Assembly: GCA_003529325.1 (NCBI GenBank)
Contig: DPVW01000188.1
Coordinates: 1-5,713, forward strand
DNA length: 5,713 bases
Direction of reading: 5' to 3'
From: Candidatus Latescibacterota bacterium
Lineage (GTDB): Bacteria; Latescibacterota; UBA2968; UBA8231
A model generated the notes under the pieces. The model had not been told where the DNA came from, did no database searches, and saw only the letters and a program-made list of their open reading frames with translations. The position numbers and the translations under genes are program-made. Every line of letters starts with the position of its first letter. The stretch's first letter is position 1. Positions 1-5,713 of this stretch are shown here, piece by piece.

Positions 1-286
1 CCACGATCGAGCTGCTCGCCCAGTGTCAGCCGGGCCAGTTCTGGTGCCGCAGTCAAGACCGAAGACGGCCAGCCCGGCCTCTGGTAGTCAGCCGCCGCAG
101 CTGGCTCCCCTATCCTGCTGGCCTACATCTTCCCCACGTGTGTCGGCGTGTACTCATCGGTGGCCACCCGCTTTCAGACCTGTTGGTCTTGAGCGTCGCT
201 CCTGGTTTCCGGCAAGCCCGTCCTGTCTTCAGAGCAACGACTGAAGGCCAGGTAACGGATTGGGGATATGAGACCAGGCCTTTCTT
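1..286. other. No supported gene; region downstream of the lyase gene
   Basis: I see no convincing gene here. Short open frames exist on both strands, but none has a good ribosome binding site, a recognisable motif or a clear family look. The minus strand, which continues past the lyase stop codon, is broken by stops in all frames. No strong GC hairpin followed by a T-run is present, so no intrinsic terminator for the lyase gene can be called; the 5-base stem GAGCG/CGCTC at 191-201 is too weak. The region could be an intergenic spacer or old gene debris. Confidence 0.5.
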
Positions 287-2959
287 TCAGTGCGAAGCCG
301 ACCACGCCGCCTTCGTGACGATCTCCACCACCGTCTCGCCCTGCCACGAGCGTCCTGGGAAGTAGGCCATCTTGCCACTGCCACCAGCGACCACATAGCC
401 CGGATCGTTGGCCAGAACCAGGGTCGTTCCAGCTTCCGAGTCACCATCCACGGCAACGATCTGGTGCCCATGATGGAATCCATCCGCTTCGACCACGATC
501 GCCCACAACCCGGCCCCTTCGTCCATCTTCGATTCAGCTAGATTCGTTACCAGCGCGTCAACATCGTCCCCTGCTTCGCGGCGCTTCGTCGCAGAAACAA
601 GGCCTCGCTGCACGCCATTGCCCGCCAATACGCGCCCACCCGCAGTCAGCCTTGTGCCACCTACCAGGCGCATCTCCACAACCTCATCACCTCGCATTCT
701 CACAAAGCCGAGTCGCCCCTGCAATTCGACACCGCCAACACGAACAGTCGAATTCGCATCGGCTGCGACGAGCAGCAGGTCCACCGTGTCATCCCATGTG
801 ATCCGCACGGCGACGCCATCGCTGCCAGCCTCCACTTCGGTGCGCTCGACCTGTCCGATGAACGCACCAGCCTCACCCATCGCTTCCAGAACCGTCACGA
901 ATCGGCTCTTGAGCACCTCTGTGTCCATCGCCTCGCGTCGATGCACAAGCACAGGCATGGTGAACTGATCCAGGACGGCATCATCATTCTGTGCCCGTCG
1001 AATAGACGGCGCCTGCGCACTGAAGAGAATGTCACCACTGCCAAGGGCCGTACCATGCACTTTCACAGCACCCGTCGTCTGGGCATCACTGGCAAAGGTC
1101 ACCGTCCACGCACCATCGATCGGTGTCTGCTGCACATCGCGCAAAAAGGCGTATCCGAGATTGTGGCCACCCGCCTCACCTGGGGTGCTCTCTCCCCTCG
1201 GTAGTTTCACTTCGACGCCATCCGGAAGCAGCATCGGACCATATGACTGCATCGGCAGATCATGTTCGAGAGCCCCATCGTGATCGGCGTCTCCTGTCAG
1301 CACGTATTCATGACGCGAACCACCGACGACGGAAAACAGATCGACCACATACGCGTCGTCGCCGGCACCGATCTGCACGAGCATGCGTTTGTATTCATCC
1401 ACCAGACCAGGATAGGCGCGCTCACCTCGCGCTTCGACCACGGCCAGCAGGTCGTTCTCGCCAGGGACGAACAACGTCAGCGCCCCATCCGACGGATTGT
1501 CGATGGAACCGGCTTGCTGATCGGTTCCATCGACGGTGACCGTATTGTGCGACAACGTCGTCAGCGTCCACGCCCGATACCGCGTATGCGTGTAGCCCAT
1601 ATCGCCGAGGCGTTCCTGCCCGCCCGCAAAGAGCGTCATCCCCAACACGTCGCGATGCTGGTGTCCGTAGCCGCCGGAGAAGTGCAGATGGGTTTGTATC
1701 TGACCGTCGCCCTCGCCCCGTCCGAGCCAGGCGTGACCCAGCTCCGGGAGAATCGACGACTGTGATCGCTCCGTCGGTTCTACTGACTCACGTGCCCACG
1801 TGTCGTGGAAGGGGACGACACGCCCATTCGGATAACGCAGCAGGTCAGGCACCCGTTGTGCCCGCGCGAGAATTGGCAACTGCTCGCCCATATCGAGATC
1901 ATCGAACCGCGCCCCATCCCAAGGCTGTCCATTATCAGGCTTGTAGCCAGGCGGATCGCTGTAACCATCGAGCAGATCCACCAGCATCCCCAGTCCCCGC
2001 GTCGTCTGATTGTGATACGACACGGCGCCCTCACGCCAGGCCCCATCGGCGAAGAACTGCTGGCGCGTCAGCAGACCGATACGACGCACGGCATCGTGGA
2101 TGTAGTCGGGTTCGTGCAGCACCCGACCTGCCCAGATCAGCGAACGCAGCAGCGTCGGATCCATATTCGTCAGGGCCGGCTCATAGTTGTCGATGAATCC
2201 CACCATGGCGTGGAACAGATCGGTCTCGATCAACCGCTGGTCTTCTGCCTCCAAGGCGCCGCTGTCACGGATGACCTCGTACGCTTTCAACAGATCTTCC
2301 GAGATATCCATGTACGCCCACCACGACCACTTCGCAGCGCGAAAGTCCGGCACGGGATAGGGGAAGTCTTCCTCTCCCGACCACAGGACCTTCTGCCGGA
2401 AGGGATAGTCGAAGTGCACGAGATATCCGGGATACACTTCGGCAAATCGGTGCAGGATCAGCGCCGAACGCCGCGCGTATTTCTCCTCACCTGTCGCCGT
2501 ATACAATTCGGCGAGCCAGCGCGCCGCATCCTGGAAATACTCACGCGCCACATACCAACCCTTCGCCTGGAAGAAGTGGTGATAGCCATCCGCATCGTCC
2601 CAATAGGGATAGGCGTGGGTTTCGCCTCGGCTGTTGACGACGCTGAGCGTTTGGTCGTCCGGGTAGATGTCGTTCGGATAACGCAGGTCGCAGTGCTGGC
2701 AGTAGACGGTGTGCGGCTCTTCGATCGTCCACCACAGCTGGTTCTCCTGCGTACCTCCCGTGCAGTTTGGGCAACCCGTGAAGCGCAACCCGGCGCGCTC
2801 GGGAATCAGCGCAAGGAGCTCCTTGTCGCTAAGAGCCATCACGGGCGCCACAGCAGACTGCAAGCGCTCGATATCCTGTGCCTGTGCCTGTGTCATCGAT
2901 GCACCTCCCATTGTGGCCAACAGCAGCAGCCACCATCTGTTGCCGCTACTCATCATCAT
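287..2959 (-). CDS. Exported heparinase II/III-family polysaccharide lyase
   Basis: The protein is about 890 residues. A signal peptide is visible: basic Arg8, then a WWLLLLATMGGAS hydrophobic core, with probable cleavage after AQA at 25-27, so it should act in the periplasm or outside. Residues 60-96 hold two CxxC pairs (C63/C66 and C87/C90), probably a zinc knuckle. Residues ~130-390 form the helical toroid, with an N265-M-D motif and the Y315-H316 pair in AVSYHNQTTRG, the usual place of the catalytic Tyr. Residues ~420-650 are the beta-rich heparinase domain, with GGYGHQHRDVLGM (H433, H435) and SHNTVTVDG (H471). The remaining ~240 residues look beta-rich and are unassigned. Family members cleave uronate-containing polymers by beta-elimination; the substrate here (heparan-like, alginate-like or other) cannot be read from sequence. 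Three ATG codons stand in tandem at the start (2959, 2956, 2953). The third has the best spacing (6 bases) from an AAGG, which would give 888 residues. The gene diverges from the dehydratase gene. Confidence 0.85.
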   Translation of the reverse strand: MMMSSGNRWWLLLLATMGGASMTQAQAQDIERLQSAVAPVMALSDKELLALIPERAGLRFTGCPNCTGGTQENQLWWTIEEPHTVYCQHCDLRYPNDIYPDDQTLSVVNSRGETHAYPYWDDADGYHHFFQAKGWYVAREYFQDAARWLAELYTATGEEKYARRSALILHRFAEVYPGYLVHFDYPFRQKVLWSGEEDFPYPVPDFRAAKWSWWAYMDISEDLLKAYEVIRDSGALEAEDQRLIETDLFHAMVGFIDNYEPALTNMDPTLLRSLIWAGRVLHEPDYIHDAVRRIGLLTRQQFFADGAWREGAVSYHNQTTRGLGMLVDLLDGYSDPPGYKPDNGQPWDGARFDDLDMGEQLPILARAQRVPDLLRYPNGRVVPFHDTWARESVEPTERSQSSILPELGHAWLGRGEGDGQIQTHLHFSGGYGHQHRDVLGMTLFAGGQERLGDMGYTHTRYRAWTLTTLSHNTVTVDGTDQQAGSIDNPSDGALTLFVPGENDLLAVVEARGERAYPGLVDEYKRMLVQIGAGDDAYVVDLFSVVGGSRHEYVLTGDADHDGALEHDLPMQSYGPMLLPDGVEVKLPRGESTPGEAGGHNLGYAFLRDVQQTPIDGAWTVTFASDAQTTGAVKVHGTALGSGDILFSAQAPSIRRAQNDDAVLDQFTMPVLVHRREAMDTEVLKSRFVTVLEAMGEAGAFIGQVERTEVEAGSDGVAVRITWDDTVDLLLVAADANSTVRVGGVELQGRLGFVRMRGDEVVEMRLVGGTRLTAGGRVLAGNGVQRGLVSATKRREAGDDVDALVTNLAESKMDEGAGLWAIVVEADGFHHGHQIVAVDGDSEAGTTLVLANDPGYVVAGGSGKMAYFPGRSWQGETVVEIVTKAAWSASH
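2875..2892. repeat. Three tandem copies of CCTGTG inside the signal peptide region
   Basis: CCTGTG occurs three times in a row. Read on the minus strand it encodes the alternating Gln-Ala stretch TQAQAQ at residues 23-28 of the lyase precursor, exactly where signal peptidase should cut. Each copy is six bases, so copy-number change would keep the frame and add or remove one Gln-Ala unit at the cleavage site. Confidence 0.8.
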
Positions 2960-2973
2960 CCTTGTCGTCGCAT
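2956..2973 (-). CDS. Possible leader ORF (MRRQG) overlapping the lyase start
   Basis: On the minus strand an ATG at 2973 is preceded by AGAGGG (2986-2981) at a spacing of 7 bases, a better ribosome site than that of the lyase itself. The frame reads Met-Arg-Arg-Gln-Gly and stops at a TGA (2958-2956) that overlaps the first ATG of the lyase gene. This layout would allow a terminating ribosome to restart on the lyase. The same frame is open upstream as far as 3138, so longer versions starting at 3105 or 3003 are possible, but neither of those has a visible ribosome site. No family is recognisable. It could be chance, and function is unproven. Confidence 0.25.
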   Translation of the reverse strand: MRRQG

Positions 2974-3011
2974 GGTGACACCCTCTGCTGAGTCTCCAAT
3001 ATGCATCAGAC

Positions 3012-3025
3012 GACCGGTGACCGGT
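3012..3025. repeat. Tandem GACCGGT pair, also an ACCGGT-G-ACCGGT inverted repeat; candidate operator
   Basis: GACCGGT is directly repeated with no gap (3012-3018 and 3019-3025). Because ACCGGT is itself a palindrome, the same bases also form a perfect inverted repeat with 6-base arms around a single G (3013-3025). It lies about midway in the divergent intergenic region, 53 bases from the first lyase ATG and 78 bases from the dehydratase ATG. That location suits an operator for a dimeric regulator controlling both genes. No regulator family can be named from it. Confidence 0.4.
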
Positions 3026-3092
3026 GCGAAGACCCGGAGCCGACGTTGCCTCGACGGCCCCAAAGCACCAAATTCCGCCTCCACTAAACCCT

Positions 3093-3096
3093 GGAG
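3093..3096 (+). promoter_or_regulatory. Ribosome binding site of the dehydratase-like gene
   Basis: GGAG lies 7 bases before the ATG at 3104. It decides the start: the reading frame is open far upstream, antisense to the lyase gene, but no upstream start in that frame has comparable support, and family homology begins just after this Met. Confidence 0.75.
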
Positions 3097-3103
3097 ATCA
3101 GCC

Positions 3104-4192
3104 ATGGAAAACTCGCGGATAAGAATCACGCAGATCACGGCGCGATCCGTATTCGTGCCCTACGAAGCTCCCCTCGGGCCCTACATCGGGCGCCGTCGCG
3201 GGGGCCGCGGGCCCGGCACGTTAGGAGCCAGCGCCCTGATCGTGCGCATCGACAGCGATGCCGGGATCACGGGTTGGGGTGAGGGTACTGGCGAACTGGC
3301 GAGCGACGTCGCCGAGCGTCTGACTGGAGTCGACGCCTGCAGTATCGAGTCGGTCCTGGCGCTGATGCGCGAGGTCGGTGTCGCACCGGGTCCGGCATCA
3401 GGCGTGGAAATGGCGCTGTGGGACCTGCAGGGGAAAGCCGCGGGCTTGCCCGTGTGCCGACTGCTCGGCGGCCGTCTGCGCGAGCGCGCCGAGTTTACCG
3501 CCTGCATGGGTATCAAAGAGCCGTCCGAGTCGGCTGATACTGCCCGCGTGTATCACGAGCGCTGGGGCTTTACCTCGATCAAGACCAAGGCCGGCGAGGA
3601 TGCCGAGCTGGACCTGGCTATCGCCGAGGCGATCGTGCGCGAGGTGGGGGACCGAGCGCAACTGCGCCCTGACGCCAACTCAGGTTACGATGCGGCGGTC
3701 ACGCCCGAACTGATGGCCCGGTTCCGCGACGTGGGGGTGACACGTTTCGAAGACCCCTGCACACCGGTACACGTGGACGCCTTGGTGCGCTGTCGCCAGG
3801 AAGGCACGCAGATCCTGGTGAACTCGGGTGTCGCCACCAGTGCTAGCGTCATCGATGTGCTCATCGCTGGCGCCGCCGATCAATTGATGCCGGACACGCC
3901 CGCCGCCGGGGGCGTGTTGCCGGTGCAGAAGGTAGCCCGCGTGGCCGAGGGCTTCGGTGTGCCCTGTCTGATGCACTGCTCGCACGACCTGGGGCTGAAG
4001 ACCATCGCTATCACGCACCTGGCGGCGGCGACGCCCAATTTTTCGGGGCCAAGCGACACGTGCTACCACGGGCTGGTCGACGACGTTCTCGCCGAGCCGC
4101 TGCACTTCGAGGCAGGTTCTCTGGCGGTGCCAGATGCCCCCGGCCTGGGCGTCGAGGTGGACGAAGACAAGGTGGCGAAGTACGCGGTCTGA
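3104..4192 (+). CDS. Enolase-superfamily acid-sugar dehydratase, glucarate-dehydratase-like
   Basis: The 362-residue protein belongs to the mandelate racemase/muconate lactonizing group. A short N-terminal capping domain (about 1-125, with ITGWGEG and ALWDLQGKAAGLPV) precedes the (beta/alpha)7-beta barrel. Visible active-site residues are the K160-T-K162 motif, D190 with N192 (RPDANSG), E216 (RFEDP), N240 (ILVNSGVAT), D264 (LMPDTP) and H294 (CSHDLGLKT). An Asn at the third metal position, the Asp-x-Asn, the His-Asp pair and the ending PGLGVEVDEDKV all resemble glucarate dehydratase, which removes water from D-glucarate using Mg2+. The protein is much shorter than E. coli GudD (about 446 residues), so the exact substrate may be another aldarate or aldonate. 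No signal peptide is seen, so it should be cytoplasmic. The CBM9-like lipoprotein gene follows after 45 bases, probably in one operon. Superfamily is sure, branch likely, substrate unknown. Confidence 0.88.
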   Translation: MENSRIRITQITARSVFVPYEAPLGPYIGRRRGGRGPGTLGASALIVRIDSDAGITGWGEGTGELASDVAERLTGVDACSIESVLALMREVGVAPGPASGVEMALWDLQGKAAGLPVCRLLGGRLRERAEFTACMGIKEPSESADTARVYHERWGFTSIKTKAGEDAELDLAIAEAIVREVGDRAQLRPDANSGYDAAVTPELMARFRDVGVTRFEDPCTPVHVDALVRCRQEGTQILVNSGVATSASVIDVLIAGAADQLMPDTPAAGGVLPVQKVARVAEGFGVPCLMHCSHDLGLKTIAITHLAAATPNFSGPSDTCYHGLVDDVLAEPLHFEAGSLAVPDAPGLGVEVDEDKVAKYAV

Positions 4193-4227
4193 CCGCCGAT
4201 TCGCGCCGCATCAACGATACGTGACCT

Positions 4228-4233
4228 AGGAGG
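4228..4233 (+). promoter_or_regulatory. Strong ribosome binding site of the lipoprotein gene
   Basis: A full AGGAGG lies 4 bases before the ATG at 4238. It is the best Shine-Dalgarno match among the genes of the window and supports both the start choice and efficient translation from an operon transcript. Confidence 0.85.
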
Positions 4234-4237
4234 AAAC

Positions 4238-4963
4238 ATGCGACATCGAGCCAGCTTCACTGGCTGCCTGGTGCTGGCCACCATGGTTGCCTGCGCGCAC
4301 AACGATCTGTTGGAGGGAAAAAAGGGAGAGCAGGTGGTCGCGTGTTCCCGGATCAGCGATGCACCCGCGGACCTGACGCAGCGCGTGCCCGCCAAGTACG
4401 CGGCCCTCCGCGCGCTGCCACTGCGTCAGCACTGGGCAGGCACGATGCCTATGGAGGCCGGTGTCGCCCGCATCGGTGCCACGTCCCTGGGTCTTGCGGT
4501 ACATGTGCGCTACGAGGATTCGGACGTTTTTTCTACAGCTACGGCGAATCAGCAGCGCATGTGGACTCTCGGTGACGTGGTCGAGGTGTTTGTCAGACCG
4601 GGGCGTGAGCAGTCCGCTTACTGGGAAGTGCACGTGACACCGAATGAGTTTCTGATGGACCTGTACATCCCGTCCCGCGCCGGGATGCAATCGGGGGAGC
4701 ACACGTGGGAGGATATGATCACACCAGAGAGCGGCACGGTCTATCAGGCTTACATTGACGACGGATCGTGGTCGGCGGAACTGACGATCCCCTGGTCGGC
4801 CTTTGGTCAGTCGGGCATTCCTGCCGAGGGCACGACGTGGCAGTTTGCCGTGTGCCGCTACAACTACAATGGTGGGTTGGAGGGCGAGGAGCTGTCGTCG
4901 ACGGCGCCGTTGAGCCAGCGCAACTACCACCTGGTCGACGAGTACATGGATCTAACGTTCTGA
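4238..4963 (+). CDS. Predicted lipoprotein with a CBM9-like carbohydrate-binding domain
   Basis: The precursor has 241 residues. It starts with a basic N-terminus (Arg2, Arg4), a hydrophobic stretch and Cys19 in TMVAC, which reads as a lipobox with a non-ideal Met at -3. The mature protein would be lipid-anchored at a membrane. Residues about 50-241 look like the CBM9/DOMON-type beta-sandwich found at the ends of many glycan enzymes. Typical signatures are GDVVEVFVRPG (112-122), the alternating strand YWEVHVTPNEFLMDLYI (128-144), WSAELTIPWSAFG (178-190) and WQFAVCRYNY (201-210). No catalytic domain is seen, so a binding role is likely, holding a polysaccharide or its fragments at the cell surface or in the periplasm. 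It follows the dehydratase gene by 45 bases on the same strand. No terminator is visible after the stop. The fold assignment rests on motif pattern; the ligand is unknown. Confidence 0.75.
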   Translation: MRHRASFTGCLVLATMVACAHNDLLEGKKGEQVVACSRISDAPADLTQRVPAKYAALRALPLRQHWAGTMPMEAGVARIGATSLGLAVHVRYEDSDVFSTATANQQRMWTLGDVVEVFVRPGREQSAYWEVHVTPNEFLMDLYIPSRAGMQSGEHTWEDMITPESGTVYQAYIDDGSWSAELTIPWSAFGQSGIPAEGTTWQFAVCRYNYNGGLEGEELSSTAPLSQRNYHLVDEYMDLTF

Positions 4964-5001
4964 GCTGGTTGTCTCCGAAGATCAGCAGCAACGGGAAAGT
5001 C

Positions 5002-5655
5002 TTATCTATAGCCACTGAGTTCACGACAATCGACCTCGTCCAGCGCGTGGCGAGTTCGGGGCACCTCGCATAGCGAGGCGCCGGCGCCGCCCACGATATC
5101 GAGGTTGAAGCCGACGCGCGGCTTGTTGGAGGTCCACAGACCTGCCGGTTCGTGCCCCGTACGGGCAGGAAAACCGAAGGCGCTTGCTGCTCATTCGTCA
5201 GTCTTGTCCGCCGCCTCCGTCTCCAGTAGCCCCTTGTCGCGCAACTGCTTCTCGAAGCTTCCTGCAGAACGGAGAGTGCCTTGGCTTCTTCCGGGTCGGA
5301 AGGCTGCTTGACCACTGCGTAGGACCACTTGCGAAAACGACCGTGGTCCCGCGGCGGAATACCGAGCAATTCGGCAATTACCATGATAGGCAGGGGAAAG
5401 GCGTATTCGTCGATCAGATCCATCTCCCCCCGCGACTGGACCTGATCGAGCAGATGGTGGGCGATGGCGTGCACCCGTCCTTGCATGCGCCCAGGCGCTG
5501 CTCGAGCAACTGTCGGTTGAGGTACCCTTGCGGCGCCGTCGGCGTGTCGGCCTGAGGTGACGAGGGTCACCGGCTCTGGGTTCGTTGAGGCCAGCCAGGG
5601 GTAGGTGGTGGACACAGCCGAAACCGAGGTCGAGCGTCGCGGTGAGAGCGGTCAT
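5002..5655 (-). pseudogene. Decayed cytochrome P450 gene, frameshifted and internally deleted
   Basis: Pieces of a bacterial P450 lie in order in different minus-strand frames. The start Met (5655) opens MTALTATLDLG; after a frame change near 5615 comes TTYPWLA (usual DPYPWLA region) and then VTLVTSGRHAD. Another frame gives GYLNRQLLEQRLG (about 5530-5490), and the best-kept block follows from about 5490, with MDLIDEYAFPLPIMVIAELL and GIPPRDHGRFRKWS, a hallmark of CYP107-like families. A further shift near 5258 moves to FEKQLRDKGLLE, which meets a TGA at 5191. Next comes TSNKPRVGFNL, resembling the approach to the heme-Cys loop, then a garbled GAGASLCEV and a TAA at 5004-5002. The I-helix AGxxT, the ExxR helix and an intact FGxGxHxCxG are missing. 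About 650 bases remain of a usual ~1200. A functional monooxygenase is not possible from this copy. Confidence 0.8.
5064..5088. repeat. Small hairpin plus adjoining 12-base palindrome
   Basis: CCTCGC-ATA-GCGAGG (5064-5078) is a perfect 6-base stem with a 3-base loop. It runs into GGCGCCGGCGCC (5077-5088), a perfect 12-base palindrome. Both lie in the garbled heme-loop part of the P450 remnant. There is no T-run on either side, so it is not a standard intrinsic terminator, though it sits about 100 bases past the lipoprotein stop and could slow or end read-through. It may equally be a by-product of GC-rich decay. Confidence 0.4.
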
Positions 5656-5662
5656 ATTTCAT

Positions 5663-5666
5663 CTCC
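5663..5666 (-). promoter_or_regulatory. Surviving ribosome binding site of the P450 remnant
   Basis: On the minus strand GGAG lies 7 bases before the ATG at 5655. Retention of a good translation start beside a broken coding region supports a once-active gene that decayed in place rather than a random fragment. Confidence 0.5.
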
Positions 5667-5713
5667 ATGGCATGTCTGTAGTCATGTGGATTTCCAGCCG
5701 CGATCACCGCCTA

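Larger units (their letters stand above)
2960..3103. promoter_or_regulatory. Divergent intergenic control region
   Basis: These 144 bases separate the starts of the lyase gene (minus) and the dehydratase gene (plus), so promoters for both directions should lie here or just inside the genes. I cannot point to convincing sigma-70 -35/-10 pairs. The AT-richest stretch is around 2996-3005 (CCAATATGCA). The one clear structured element is the ACCGGT repeat near the centre. A shared regulator acting on both genes is plausible from the layout only. Confidence 0.5.

Noticed and set aside
1262..1765. A 167-codon plus-strand frame inside the lyase gene
   Set aside because: It lies antisense to a strongly supported coding region, has no ribosome site of note and shows no recognisable motif.
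1805..3103. Plus-strand frame open for over 400 codons upstream of the dehydratase start, antisense to the lyase gene
   Set aside because: It is a GC-rich codon-bias shadow: its translation is rich in Arg, His and Pro, has no family motif, and family homology starts only after the Met at 3104, which has its own ribosome site.
4226..4930. A 234-codon minus-strand frame opposite the lipoprotein gene
   Set aside because: The plus strand has a strong AGGAGG start, a lipobox and CBM9-like motifs; the minus-strand product is a low-sense Arg/His-rich shadow.
4719..5000. Continuation of the P450-containing minus-strand frame into the lipoprotein gene
   Set aside because: After about 5258 this frame no longer carries P450 features, and its last part is simply antisense to the lipoprotein coding region.
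5064..5088. Intrinsic terminator for the dehydratase-lipoprotein operon
   Set aside because: The stem is real but lacks a following T-run and lies about 100 bases past the stop within P450 remnant sequence.
1..5713. CRISPR array, tRNA, rRNA, insertion sequence or attachment site
   Set aside because: I saw no regularly spaced repeats, no tRNA cloverleaf, no transposase motif and no terminal inverted repeats.

Overview
This is a GC-rich window from a bacterium that looks like an environmental polysaccharide degrader. Secreted heparinase-II/III-type lyases, acid-sugar dehydratases of the enolase superfamily and family-9-like carbohydrate-binding lipoproteins are common together in Planctomycetota, Latescibacterota, Gemmatimonadota and related marine or soil groups. 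That placement is inferred from gene content alone. There is no rRNA or marker gene here, so the phylum is a guess.

Layout. Positions 1-286 hold no gene I can support. A long gene on the minus strand (287-2959) encodes an exported heparinase II/III-family protein of about 890 residues. It has a signal peptide, a four-cysteine knuckle near the N-terminus, a helical toroid with a Tyr-His active-site motif and a beta-rich heparinase domain. A 144-base intergenic region follows, carrying a tandem and inverted ACCGGT repeat and a possible tiny leader ORF that runs into the lyase start. Two plus-strand genes diverge from it, 45 bases apart and probably cotranscribed. The first (3104-4192) is a 362-residue enolase-superfamily enzyme whose motifs point to the glucarate-dehydratase branch. 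The second (4238-4963) is a 241-residue predicted lipoprotein with a CBM9-like beta-sandwich. From 5655 down to about 5002 on the minus strand lies a decayed cytochrome P450 gene. It keeps its start and ribosome binding site but has several frameshifts and has lost most of its middle.

How the genes may work together (inference). The exported lyase would cleave a uronic-acid-containing polysaccharide by beta-elimination. The lipoprotein may hold glycan at the cell surface. The cytoplasmic dehydratase may act on a sugar acid derived from the product. The divergent arrangement around one shared control region fits a small glycan-use locus. No transporter, regulator or kinase is present in the window to confirm this. 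The P450 remnant is unrelated and suggests a decaying boundary on the right side.
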